In this document: positions 1 through 6,040 of the stretch, in pieces
Numbering within the stretch: position 1 is the stretch's first letter
How the letters are laid out: each line of letters opens with the position of its first letter
Assembly (NCBI GenBank): GCA_035628915.1
Contig: DASPIW010000041.1
Span: 1-26,174 of the forward strand
DNA: 26,174 nucleotides
Origin: JARBUG01 sp035628915
Lineage (GTDB): Bacteria > Bacillota > Sulfobacillia > Symbiobacteriales > Symbiobacteriaceae
Direction of reading: 5' to 3'
Notes under the pieces: model-generated
Databases searched by the model: none
Told to the model about the DNA's origin: nothing
What the model saw: the letters and a program-made list of their open reading frames with translations, nothing else
Program-made: the position numbers and the translations under genes

Positions 1-138
1 CCCCAGGCAGGCCCAAGGCAGCCTAACCAGCGACATTTTGCCGCCGCTGGCGTGAAACGACTCACACGAATTCCCCTGCACCCCAAGGCTAGCGCCGCCT
101 GTGGGGTCCTTCTGCTTACGAAAAGGGCCAAAGTACAG

Positions 139-162
139 AGGCGGGGCCGTTTGGCCCCGCCT
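139..162 (-). terminator. Perfect stem-loop, probable terminator
   Basis: A perfect 10-bp GC-rich stem (AGGCGGGGCC and its complement) closes a 4-nt loop just downstream of the minus-strand gene that ends at 173. The T-tract on the minus strand is weak, so termination is inferred from position and stem strength. Further upstream, 27-51 and 79-109 hold two weaker inverted repeats (CCAGCG/CGCTGG and ACCCCA/TGGGGT) with no gene seen in 1-138. Confidence 0.55.
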
Positions 163-172
163 GTGGTCGTTC

Positions 173-349
173 TTACGCGTTCTTGCGGACCGTACGGCGG
201 GCGGCGCCCGGGGTTTTGGCCTGGTCGGGGGCGTCCAGGTTCAGGGAGCGGGCCAGGAGCATGGCCCAGGTGTCGTAGGCTCGGCGGACGCCTGCGGGGT
301 CATCGATAAAATCATGGGTCACTTTGATGATTGTTTGTTTCGGGCGCAC
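173..349 (-). CDS. Small hypothetical protein (58 aa), mobile-element associated
   Basis: The minus-strand frame from GTG at 349 to TAA at 173 encodes 58 residues (begins MRPKQTIIKVTHDF, ends RRTVRKNA). The GTG is preceded by GGAGG seven bases upstream, a convincing ribosome binding site. A perfect hairpin follows the stop. The middle is helical and amphipathic (RRAYDTWAMLLARSLNL), and the tail is basic. I do not recognise a family. It lies on the same strand as, and downstream of, the decayed relaxase at 730-951, so it may be a leftover small gene of the same mobilisable element. That link is inference. Function unknown; could be a DNA-binding accessory protein, but nothing proves it. Confidence 0.6.
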   Translation of the reverse strand: MRPKQTIIKVTHDFIDDPAGVRRAYDTWAMLLARSLNLDAPDQAKTPGAARRTVRKNA

Positions 350-493
350 CCTCCCACCTCCGTCAAAGGGAATTCGGTCGCCCCCGGCCCGGAGCCTTTG
401 CCCCCGAAGCTAATTCATAGAGACGTCACGCAGCCTCCATTTCGATCAAAGTCAGTGCCAAAACCGTACTTCTCCATGAGAGAAGGTGGGCCA

Positions 494-730
494 ATGAGGC
501 GTCTTGTTCTCGGAGCGGTGGTCGTTTTTCTGCTCCTGGGTGATGTCCCAGTAGCTGGAGCAGTCCCGCCGCCAATACGAGTCTTCCTTAGCGGTCGCCC
601 GGTCGTATTCCCAGACCAGCAGCCTGTGGTAGTCAATGATAGAACGCTCGTACCAATCCGGGGCGTTTTCGAGGCGCTCGGTGCCCGCGTGATTTGGGAG
701 GGACAGGCGCTCCGGGTCACCGTCGTCCAA
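494..730 (+). pseudogene. N-terminal fragment of secreted copper-amine-oxidase-like stalk-domain protein
   Basis: ATG at 494 has an RBS (GAAGGTGGG) a few bases upstream. It starts a signal peptide (MRRLVLGAVVVFLLLG...VAGA) followed by a typical copper amine oxidase N-terminal (stalk) domain: a VFLSGRPVVF strand, then VVNDRTLVPIRGVFEALGA, then VIWEGQALRVTVV. These domains occur at the N-terminus of many secreted Firmicutes proteins and probably mediate wall or matrix contacts. After about position 725-735 the frame stays open to 940, but it then reads antisense to a relaxase and no longer resembles a protein family. The gene is therefore read as truncated at that junction. The exact breakpoint cannot be fixed by eye. 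Confidence 0.7.
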
Positions 731-951
731 CATCTCGGGGCCGTTCCATTCCTGGTTCTTCTTGGTGGAGAACCCCTCGGGGCCGATCTCCCGCATGGTC
801 AGCATGATGTGGGCATGGGGATTCCCGAACAGATTCCGCTGCTCCCCCGGCGTAAGCGCTTTGGGGAAGGCACCGACGATCTCACGGGCGTCCTGAGCGT
901 CACCCCGGCGCTGCGGCCGATGACCTGTGCGTTCAGGTAGTAGATCGCCAT
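730..951 (-). pseudogene. Decayed MobA/MobL-family relaxase remnant
   Basis: ATG at 951 has a good RBS (GGGAGG, 8 bases upstream) and opens with MAIYYLNAQVIGR, the classic start of MobA/MobL (MOBQ) relaxases that nick oriT for plasmid mobilisation. After about 20 codons the frame is lost. A second minus-strand frame then carries FPKALTPGEQRNL and GNPHAHIMLTMREIGPEGF followed by KKNQEWN, the metal-binding HxH motif region and the following conserved segment. The two parts are much closer together than in intact relaxases, so there is both a frameshift and an internal deletion. The C-terminal part is missing, replaced near 730 by the stalk-protein fragment. Not functional. Confidence 0.75.
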
Positions 952-1009
952 GCGGTGCGACCTCCCATGCTCGGATGCCCCATCGGGACCGGGCGGGGGT
1001 CCCGCCACG

Positions 1010-1095
1010 CATCGGCAGATGCGGGGTGGGGAGCCCGGGCCGGGGGTGCAGGGGGCGAAGCCCCATGCCGCAACACATCGGCGCAGCCGATGGAT
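1010..1095. other. Possible oriT remnant upstream of relaxase
   Basis: Upstream of the relaxase start lie short hairpins: GGGGCGAAGCCCC near 1052-1064 and CATCGGCGCAGCCGATG near 1077-1093. Mobilisable elements of the MobA/MobL type commonly have oriT with hairpins just in front of the relaxase gene. No nick-site consensus was recognised with certainty, so this rests on position and hairpins only. Confidence 0.25.
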
Positions 1096-1265
1096 CGTTG
1101 CGCCTTCGCTGGGCTCGGGATTAGGGTAGCACCCATGCCCGCGACGTGAGAAATGGGGATGCCCTCCTTTTCGCTGGGAGGTGCACGATGGGCTCTTGCC
1201 GCGTCACCAGGAGGAGAAAGGAGTGGAAGGACCGCACCAGGAGCCCGATCCAGATCAGCGCCACT

Positions 1266-1385
1266 ATGGCCGAGCTGGGGGTCGATATTCTCGACAAAGC
1301 CCCGGCCCTGCAGTACGTTGTGGAACGTCGCCCTGAGGTTCGCGAATGGCTCCTGAGGAAAGCCAGGAATCCTGTCGAAGACTGA
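1266..1385 (+). CDS. Possible small hypothetical protein (39 aa)
   Basis: A short frame from ATG at 1266 (MAELGVDILDKAPALQYVV...) ends at 1385 with a charged helical tail (ERRPEVREWLLRKARNPVED) and has protein-like composition. The frame stays open upstream to ATG 1146, but that stretch has no good RBS. A strong AGGAGG at 1209-1214 instead points to GTG 1223, which is in a different frame and stops after 37 codons. This suggests an old frameshift joining the two. It may be a decayed small gene of the mobile remnant. No family recognised. Confidence 0.3.
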   Translation: MAELGVDILDKAPALQYVVERRPEVREWLLRKARNPVED

Positions 1386-1393
1386 CGATCAAA

Positions 1394-1443
1394 ACCAAAG
1401 AACGCACCCCGGCCTTCGACAGGCCGAAAGTGCGTTCTTTGGT
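1394..1443. repeat. Long perfect palindrome (14-bp arms)
   Basis: ACCAAAGAACGCAC at 1394-1407 pairs perfectly with GTGCGTTCTTTGGT at 1430-1443, with an inner GGCC/GGCC pair around TTCGACA. It lies directly after the small frame ending at 1385 and immediately before the hydrophobic peptide gene at 1495. The right arm abuts an extended -10 promoter motif (TGGTATGAT). It could terminate transcription from the left, control the promoter, or both. Confidence 0.6.
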
Positions 1444-1448
1444 ATGAT
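1441..1448 (+). promoter_or_regulatory. Extended -10 promoter for the small hydrophobic peptide
   Basis: TGGTATGAT matches the extended -10 pattern TGnTATAAT with one mismatch. No good -35 is seen at 17 bases, which extended -10 promoters tolerate. Expected transcription start is about 1455, some 25 bases before the AAAGGAGG site at 1481. Confidence 0.4.
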
Positions 1449-1494
1449 GGCAGTGGGAGTCACGCACAAGCCAGTCCTTGAAAGGAGGCTGGCC

Positions 1495-1590
1495 ATGGTG
1501 AAAATCACTGTCACCATAGAGATGAGTGCACCCACACTCATCACGGTCGTGATCATCACGACTGGGCTGATCGTCTCCGCTATGCGGTAG
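1495..1590 (+). CDS. Small hydrophobic single-helix peptide (31 aa), type I toxin-like
   Basis: ATG at 1495 follows AAAGGAGG at 1481-1488 with ideal spacing and opens a 31-codon frame ending in TAG at 1588-1590. The peptide starts MVKITVTIEMS and then has a strongly hydrophobic stretch (TLITVVIITTGLIVSAM) that would form one transmembrane helix, ending in Arg. Size, single helix and lone position resemble membrane-acting toxins of type I toxin-antitoxin systems and holin-like toxins of Firmicutes, but no specific family is recognised. A hairpin at 1658-1680 could end the transcript. An antisense RNA antitoxin would need to be shown. Other option: a regulatory membrane microprotein. Confidence 0.55.
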   Translation: MVKITVTIEMSAPTLITVVIITTGLIVSAMR

Positions 1591-1657
1591 CGGCGCCCGG
1601 AGGCCGAAAGGTCACGTCGCCGTTCACTGTAAGCTCTGGACGGCAACTGCGGGCTCC

Positions 1658-1680
1658 AGGGCGCTCCGTGAGGGGCGCCC
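1658..1680. terminator. Stem-loop, possible terminator of the small peptide transcript
   Basis: AGGGCGC and GCGCCCT flank a 9-10-nt loop and are followed on the plus strand by CTCTCTCATTCT, pyrimidine-rich but not a clean T-run. Position 70 bases after the peptide stop suggests a terminator. Confidence 0.4.
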
Positions 1681-1771
1681 TCTCTCATTCTAGACAAGAT
1701 CTTCATCCCATATTCATCAACCGCTCGTCAATGCAGTTCGACATGGCCCGGGGAGGCCGGACTTCCCCCGC

Positions 1772-2449
1772 CTACCACCCAGGAACGCCGCGGGTGGCTA
1801 CCTTGAAGAACGCAAACGCGAGCGACAGCAGGTAAATCGTGACGGGCAGCAACGCGCCCTTTGCGACGCGGCTCTTTTGGAGAGTGGCGAACCCCACAGC
1901 GAGCAGCCAAAAATACCAAAGGTCATGAGGCCTTAATGAGTCCGCGAACGCCCACAGGTAGATGCTTGATCCCTTGGGCACCAGGAAGGCAGGGCTCTGT
2001 GGTATTTGGACAGACGCCAATTGAAAGACAGAATCCAGCATGCCCCACAAGAAGACGGGCAGACGAGCATAACCGATCATGCCGAAGTAGGCGGAGTACT
2101 TGACGTCTCGACCCAGCATCCGCCCGACTACGGCGGCGATTGCCGAATTCACAGCGCCGGCAATCCAAGGGGCGGACAACATCAAGCCAAGGGTGAACAC
2201 AGCCCCAAAGGTGACCGCATATGCAGGAGCGTCCGACATGCCCCGCTCTTCCAAAGAGCCGGGAAGGAGCTTCAGGACCTCAACGAACAGTAAGGCGCTA
2301 AGAATCATGCCAGCCAGGTAGCCAGGCAGTATGGGCGGTGAGTCCCCCAAGGCGGCAAAGGTCGTCCTCGGAGCAACCAGGACTCTGAACAGGGCTTTCC
2401 ACGGCGACAAGGGGCGAGTGGAACCGGAAGGCGGAAATTGCTGTTCCAC
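1772..2449 (-). CDS. Yip1-domain integral membrane protein
   Basis: About 225 residues from GTG 2449, chosen because GGGAGGA lies seven bases upstream. The frame is open to 2542, but that extra part lacks an RBS and overlaps the broken protease gene. The N-terminus has a Pro/Arg-rich cytoplasmic stretch, then the signature SPWKALFRVLVAPRTTFAAL, which in bacterial Yip1-family proteins precedes the membrane domain. About five hydrophobic segments follow (around PGYLAGMILSALLFVEVL, AVTFGAVFTLGLMLSAPWIAG, the SAYFGMIGYARLPVFLWGML turn, LWYFWLLAVGFATL, and LLPVTIYLLSLAFAFF). The role of bacterial Yip1 proteins is poorly known; likely a membrane scaffold or transporter-like protein. It stands alone, with no clear operon partner. 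Confidence 0.75.
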   Translation of the reverse strand: MEQQFPPSGSTRPLSPWKALFRVLVAPRTTFAALGDSPPILPGYLAGMILSALLFVEVLKLLPGSLEERGMSDAPAYAVTFGAVFTLGLMLSAPWIAGAVNSAIAAVVGRMLGRDVKYSAYFGMIGYARLPVFLWGMLDSVFQLASVQIPQSPAFLVPKGSSIYLWAFADSLRPHDLWYFWLLAVGFATLQKSRVAKGALLPVTIYLLSLAFAFFKVATRGVPGW

Positions 2450-2543
2450 GAAGGGGTCCTCCCTGCGCAAACGGGTAGTGTACAAGTTACTGATTCGTCT
2501 GTCTTTCACCTCTTTTTGTGGGTGCGCACTGGCAGATTTCATG

Positions 2544-3029
2544 TCACTGTGTCCACACTATTGTAATAACGTGGTGCGCAGATCCAGGGGCGCCCACCGA
2601 GCCCACCTCGGGGCCGGCGTTGCCGGCGGCGACGCACATGATGCACCCTGCAAGCATGGCGTTGTTCGCCGCCGAGCTCTCAGGGCTGAAGGGGTCGCCG
2701 AAGGAATCGCCCAGCGACAGGTTCATCACCTGCGCGCCGCGCTTTGCCGCATCTTCCATGGCCATGATGATATTCGTGGCGGACCCGGAGCCCGCAGCCG
2801 TCAGGACCTTGTAGCCCATCAGCTTCGCCTTCGGCGCCGTGCCGTTCAGCTGAGCGTCCCCCCGGGGCGTCCCCTTGTACTCAGCATCGCCGGCGATGAT
2901 GCACGCCACATGGGTGCCATGCCCGTAGTTGTCCAGCGGGTGCTCCCCGGTCAGCGACACCGCATGAATCACCTTCTCATTCGGGGCCTCGGCGTAGCCG
3001 CCAAACTCCGGATGCGTCCAGTCAATGCC
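2544..3029 (-). pseudogene. Subtilisin-like (S8) serine protease, middle fragment (3' part of split gene)
   Basis: The minus-strand frame resumes the protease interrupted at 6030. It runs GIDWTHPEFGGYAEAPNEK, then the catalytic-His motif GHGTHVA, then VMNLSLGDSFGD and the oxyanion-hole Asn region CVAAGNAGPEVGSVGAPGSA, as in S8 proteases such as Vpr. It stops shortly after at 2544 (HHVITIVWTQ). The GTSMA segment with the catalytic Ser and everything after it is missing, so a second event, a 3' deletion abutting the Yip1 gene, has also destroyed this gene. The in-frame bases VRSVMDM before the GID motif belong to the inserted element, not to the protease. Confidence 0.85.
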
Positions 3030-3055
3030 CATGTCCATTACGGAACGCACACGGC
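3020..3055. other. Attachment site (attR-like), distal end of the integrative element
   Basis: Read on the minus strand, element sequence GTGTGCGT...GTAATGGACATGG meets protease sequence at a GGCA core (3026-3029). The same GGCA core occurs at the other end (6029-6032). The outer arm ACGCACAC (plus strand, 3045-3052) is the inverted complement of GTGTGCGT at 6008-6015. It is placed symmetrically when the two ends are joined, as expected for a serine-integrase attP. Confidence 0.75.
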
Positions 3056-3065
3056 GCTTATGCGC

Positions 3066-3102
3066 AGAAAGACGGCTGTGGCTTCACGCCACGCCGTCTT
3101 TC
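3066..3102. terminator. Strong stem-loop at the element end
   Basis: GAAAGACGGC and its complement pair, with a second paired segment GTGGC/GCCAC and a TTCAC loop. The hairpin sits between the deacetylase stop (3112) and the attachment site. It should terminate the minus-strand cargo transcript and shield the element from the flanking gene. The plus-strand side ends in TTTC, so it may work in both directions. Confidence 0.65.
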
Positions 3103-3111
3103 GTGCAATTG

Positions 3112-3738
3112 CTACCGCAAGCCAAGCATCCCGGCTACGGTTGTGAGCCGGAACCCCCGCCGGCGCAGATCGGTGATCATCGTGGGGAGGGCGTTGACCG
3201 TGCCCGTCAGATCCTCCCCCGGCAGAGTCGTACCGGAGTGCATCAAGATGATCGATCCGTTAGTCACTTTCGGCAGGACGTTCTGGAGCACCTGCTGCCC
3301 GGTCAGGCTCTGCCAGTCCTGCGAGTCGACATCCCACAGTACGGTCTGGTAACCGAACCGCTGAGCGGTCGACAGGACCAGGGCGTTGTAGAAGCCAAAC
3401 GGTGGCCGGAAAGTGACCGGCGCCTGGCCGGTAAGCGCCCTGATAATCTCGTGGGTCCGCGACAGGCTCCGCAGCATTTCCGCCGGCTGGATCCGCCGCA
3501 GGTCCAAATGCCCCTCTTCGTAGGCGTGGTTTCCGACCTCGCCGCCGACCCGGGCCATCCGCCTGGTGATCTCCGGCAGGCTCTCCGCCCGATTTCCCAT
3601 CACATAAAAAGTCGCAGCAGCGCCCATCTGCTCAAGAATATCCAGGATCCGCGGCGAGAAATTTGTGTCCGGCCCATCATCAAAAGTGAGTGCCACCACG
3701 GGCACGTTGCGCGGCCCGTGGGTGACGACGCCGTTCAT
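3112..3738 (-). CDS. Polysaccharide deacetylase (NodB/CE4 domain)
   Basis: A 208-residue single-domain CE4 enzyme, family activity being metal-dependent de-N-acetylation of N-acetylglucosamine-type polymers such as peptidoglycan or chitin. Visible motifs in order: TFDDGPD (residues 18-24, catalytic and metal Asp), HAYEEGH (71-77, metal His pair), RPPFG (111-115), DVDSQDW (136-142) and ILMHSG (164-169, catalytic His). All five canonical motifs are intact. No signal peptide or membrane anchor is present, unlike most secreted cell-wall deacetylases, so its site of action is unclear. ATG 3738 has AGGGGG seven bases upstream. It is cargo of the serine-recombinase element, downstream of the unknown gene at 3815-4297 and separated from it by an inverted repeat at 3758-3792. 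Confidence 0.9.
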   Translation of the reverse strand: MNGVVTHGPRNVPVVALTFDDGPDTNFSPRILDILEQMGAAATFYVMGNRAESLPEITRRMARVGGEVGNHAYEEGHLDLRRIQPAEMLRSLSRTHEIIRALTGQAPVTFRPPFGFYNALVLSTAQRFGYQTVLWDVDSQDWQSLTGQQVLQNVLPKVTNGSIILMHSGTTLPGEDLTGTVNALPTMITDLRRRGFRLTTVAGMLGLR

Positions 3739-3757
3739 CGGTCTGCCCCCTGTCTAC

Positions 3758-3792
3758 CCGTCAGGCATCAATCTATTGTACTGGCCTGACGG
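3758..3792. repeat. Inverted repeat between the two cargo genes
   Basis: CCGTCAGGC (3758-3766) and GCCTGACGG (3784-3792) form a perfect 9-bp stem with a 17-nt loop. On the minus strand the loop contains TACAAT, a possible -10 box for the deacetylase gene that starts at 3738. It may be an intergenic attenuator or an operator; no T-run supports a simple terminator. Confidence 0.45.
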
Positions 3793-3814
3793 TCACAGGG
3801 TGACCCGGACGCCT

Positions 3815-4297
3815 TCAGTTGGCGGCCTGATTGAGGACTCGGTCAAACTGCCGCTTGAAATGCCAGTGGGTCAGCCACTGCAAAGACTCGAGCAGGGGCT
3901 TTTTCTCTTCCGCATACGTCTCATCGGCGAACTGTACCAGGACAGCCTCCGCATGCAACGACCAGTAACGCAGGGTCGCGTTCAGATCGACCGCCCCATC
4001 GAGAAGGTTGATGCCGCCTGCGGCAACGCGGGCCTCTTCGGGAGTGACCAGCATCGTGCAGGTTCCCCACTGGCGGTCCGTTACCACCCGGACCTTCGTG
4101 AGCAGCCTCGGATCGGCCGTCAGCCGGTTCAGAACGGTGCAGACGCAGAGCGCAGTGTTGTGATCGACGAGGTACTGAAAAATGGCTGCCTTCACGCCCT
4201 GGCTTTCCGCAGCCAGCACGGTCTCACGGATGTGCGCACACAGATCGCCGCCCGGGTTGACCGACAGGAACCATTCTTCATCGTACGCCTTGATCAC
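3815..4297 (-). CDS. Hypothetical protein (160 aa), element cargo
   Basis: GTG at 4297 has GAAGGG about eight bases upstream. The 160-residue product starts MIKAYDEEWFLSVNPGGDLC and ends FKRQFDRVLNQAAN. It is soluble and mixed alpha/beta, with an acidic-aromatic N-terminus, three Cys in the first half (GDLCAHI, ALCVCTVL) and a WLTHWHFKRQFD segment near the end. I do not recognise the family. It lies between recombinase and deacetylase in the same orientation, 84 bp after the recombinase stop. Candidate roles are accessory factor (such as a recombination directionality factor) or cargo; neither is shown by the sequence. It is rather large and acidic for a typical directionality factor. Confidence 0.7.
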   Translation of the reverse strand: MIKAYDEEWFLSVNPGGDLCAHIRETVLAAESQGVKAAIFQYLVDHNTALCVCTVLNRLTADPRLLTKVRVVTDRQWGTCTMLVTPEEARVAAGGINLLDGAVDLNATLRYWSLHAEAVLVQFADETYAEEKKPLLESLQWLTHWHFKRQFDRVLNQAAN

Positions 4298-4381
4298 GGT
4301 GGCATCCCTTCCCCTGTCAGGTGGTCGTCACCGTATGTATCGGGAGAAAGGAATTGTTTGTTAAGCGGTATATTAGCTGGG

Positions 4382-5977
4382 TCAATCTGGCATGATTCCT
4401 ACCTTACACCAGGTATGCATTACGGTCAGCGCTACTTCGACCGTGGGCCGGACACCCGGCGTTCCCCGGGCAGGACTCCGCCACACGATGCACGTATCCA
4501 ACGCGAAGCGGAGCAGCTGCTTTCGCTCTTCCGGCGACAGATGGTCCCAGGCGTCGACAGCCGCTCCCAGGGCTCTGTATTCGGCCAAATCGACCGGTGC
4601 CCGCCGGGCTGATTCCCGGCCCTGCAGCGCCTCGGCTTCCTGTCCGGCCAGGCCGGCCTGCTCCTGCTCCAGCCATTCAACCCGCTCGGCGTACAACTTG
4701 GCCGGCAGGTCGCCGGCGTCGTAGTCGGCATCAAGCTTCGCCCGCTTGCGCAGCAGGACGGCGCCCGCTTCCCGCACGGCGGCCAGCCGCGCTTCGGCCT
4801 CAGCCCGTTGCCGCATGAGCTCCGACTCCCATCCGGCCAGATACTGCTCCAGGTTCGCCGGGTCAAAGACGCGGCGGACCTGTTCGACTACGGCCGCCTC
4901 CAGTTCTGCAGCAGGAATCAGGCCCGACGGGCAGGGGGCTGGATGGCTGGCTGCCGCATTCATGCAGCGGTAATACCGCAGCCCGCGGGATGCCCGGGAA
5001 TCGCCGCGTAAACCCGCGCCGCACCGGCACCGGGCGATGCCCGTCAGCAGGAAATCGGGCGCCAGGGCCCGGCGCCCGGCGACGCCGGCCTTGCTGGCCT
5101 GCACGCGCCGCACCTGCTCAGCCAGCTGCGCCGGTACAATCGCCGGCACCGCTCCTTCCACCCTGGCATATCTCGGCTCCGCAAAGGCAAGCCGCCGTTT
5201 GCCCACGGTCCTGCGCAGGTTGGGCGGCACCAGGGTCGTGCGGCCATATTCCCGCACGCCCAGGTACAGCGGGTTGGCCAGCATTTGCGCGATGGTGGTG
5301 GGAAACCAGCGTGTCGACCGCCGCGGTTTTGCCCCGGTCTGGTTCAGCCCCGCCGCAATCTGGTGCAAGCCCCGGCCGGCGGCGTATTCGGCGAAGATCC
5401 GCCGCACGATGGCGGCCTCCTGCTCATGAACGACCACCTCGCCGGGGCGGTCCCCCCTGGCGTAGCCGTAGGGCGCCGAGCCGCCCGGATTCTTGCCCTG
5501 CTGGGCCCGCTTCACCTTGCCCGACATCGTTCGTTCCCGGATGACGCTGCGCTCCCACTCCGCATAGCTGGCCAGCATGTAAAAAAACATCTTCCCGGCC
5601 GGACTGGTCGTGTCGACCGGCTCCCGGGTAGACTTGATATAGCAGACGCCTTCCCACTCCTGCAATACCAGGCTGACGGTGTCCAGGACACTGCGGGAAA
5701 GACGGTCGAGCTTGAAGACCACCACGCAGGTAACCTTGCCGTCCTTCACCGTCCGCCGGAGGGCCGTCAGCCCGGGGCGGTCCATGGTGCCGCCGCTGTA
5801 TCCGTCATCGACGAAGACCAGATCCGGGCGGAACTGCCAGCCCTGTGCCCTTACATAGTGCTCACAGGCTTCCTGCTGCACCTGCAGCGTGGTCCCCTCG
5901 GACTGCTCTTCGGTGGACCAGCGAATATAGACGGCCACCCGCCCCGGATCAACCGCCAGTGTATATAGGGAGCTCAT
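4382..5977 (-). CDS. Large serine recombinase (site-specific integrase)
   Basis: A 531-residue protein from ATG 5977, chosen because GGAGGTG sits six bases upstream; the frame is open further but unsupported. The resolvase catalytic domain covers residues 14-155: nucleophile Ser21 in VAVYIRWSTEEQ, then DDGYSGGTMDRPGL (58-70), KLDRLSRS (89-96) and AEWERSVIRERT (139-150). The recombinase domain follows at about 168-290 (PYGYARGDRPGEVVVHEQEA). A zinc ribbon with Cys317, Cys319, Cys338 and Cys349 comes next, then a charged coiled coil about 385-460. This is the standard architecture of phage-type integrases that recombine attP with attB without host factors. Nothing is missing, so the enzyme is probably active. 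Its start is about 50 bp from one attachment site. Confidence 0.95.
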   Translation of the reverse strand: MSSLYTLAVDPGRVAVYIRWSTEEQSEGTTLQVQQEACEHYVRAQGWQFRPDLVFVDDGYSGGTMDRPGLTALRRTVKDGKVTCVVVFKLDRLSRSVLDTVSLVLQEWEGVCYIKSTREPVDTTSPAGKMFFYMLASYAEWERSVIRERTMSGKVKRAQQGKNPGGSAPYGYARGDRPGEVVVHEQEAAIVRRIFAEYAAGRGLHQIAAGLNQTGAKPRRSTRWFPTTIAQMLANPLYLGVREYGRTTLVPPNLRRTVGKRRLAFAEPRYARVEGAVPAIVPAQLAEQVRRVQASKAGVAGRRALAPDFLLTGIARCRCGAGLRGDSRASRGLRYYRCMNAAASHPAPCPSGLIPAAELEAAVVEQVRRVFDPANLEQYLAGWESELMRQRAEAEARLAAVREAGAVLLRKRAKLDADYDAGDLPAKLYAERVEWLEQEQAGLAGQEAEALQGRESARRAPVDLAEYRALGAAVDAWDHLSPEERKQLLRFALDTCIVWRSPARGTPGVRPTVEVALTVMHTWCKVGIMPD

Positions 5978-6005
5978 CGCAACACCTCCAGTCCCATCAT
6001 CCGGG

Positions 6006-6040
6006 AAGTGTGCGTGATTGACAAATATTGCCAGTATCGA
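6006..6040. other. Attachment site (attL-like), recombinase-proximal end
   Basis: On the minus strand, protease sequence GTCATCGATACT runs into the GGCA core (6029-6032) and then into element sequence ATATTTGTCAATCACGCACAC. The outer arm (plus strand GTGTGCGT, 6008-6015) matches the inverse of 3045-3052. Symmetry places the crossover centre on the GG of the core. Confidence 0.75.

Larger units (their letters stand above)
3027..6031. mobile_element. 3-kb serine-recombinase integrative element inserted in an S8 protease gene
   Basis: The two halves of one protease gene lie at 6030-6572 and 2544-3029, exactly separated by this insert, with core-to-core distance 3,003 bp. The cargo is all on the minus strand: large serine recombinase (4382-5977), unknown protein (3815-4297) and polysaccharide deacetylase (3112-3738). 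The recombinase starts only about 50 bp from its attachment site, the usual layout for these integrases. Circularised ends would give an attP of about 48 bp with 8-bp perfect outer inverted arms around a GG centre. No phage structural, replication or transfer genes are present, so it is either a minimal integrative unit or one that needs help to spread. Confidence 0.85.

Noticed and set aside
101..940. A 279-codon plus-strand open frame
   Set aside because: Only 494 to about 730 looks like protein. The first part has no RBS and overlaps the minus-strand gene at 173-349; the last part is antisense to a relaxase.
452..1078. A 208-codon minus-strand open frame taken as one relaxase
   Set aside because: Its N-terminal part is out of frame with the real MobA-like start at 951, and its C-terminal part is antisense to the stalk-domain signal and strands. 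Only the middle is relaxase.
3026..6032. Developmentally excised element, like skin in sigK
   Set aside because: The in-frame restoration fits, but the protease also lacks its catalytic-Ser region, so excision would not yield an active enzyme here.
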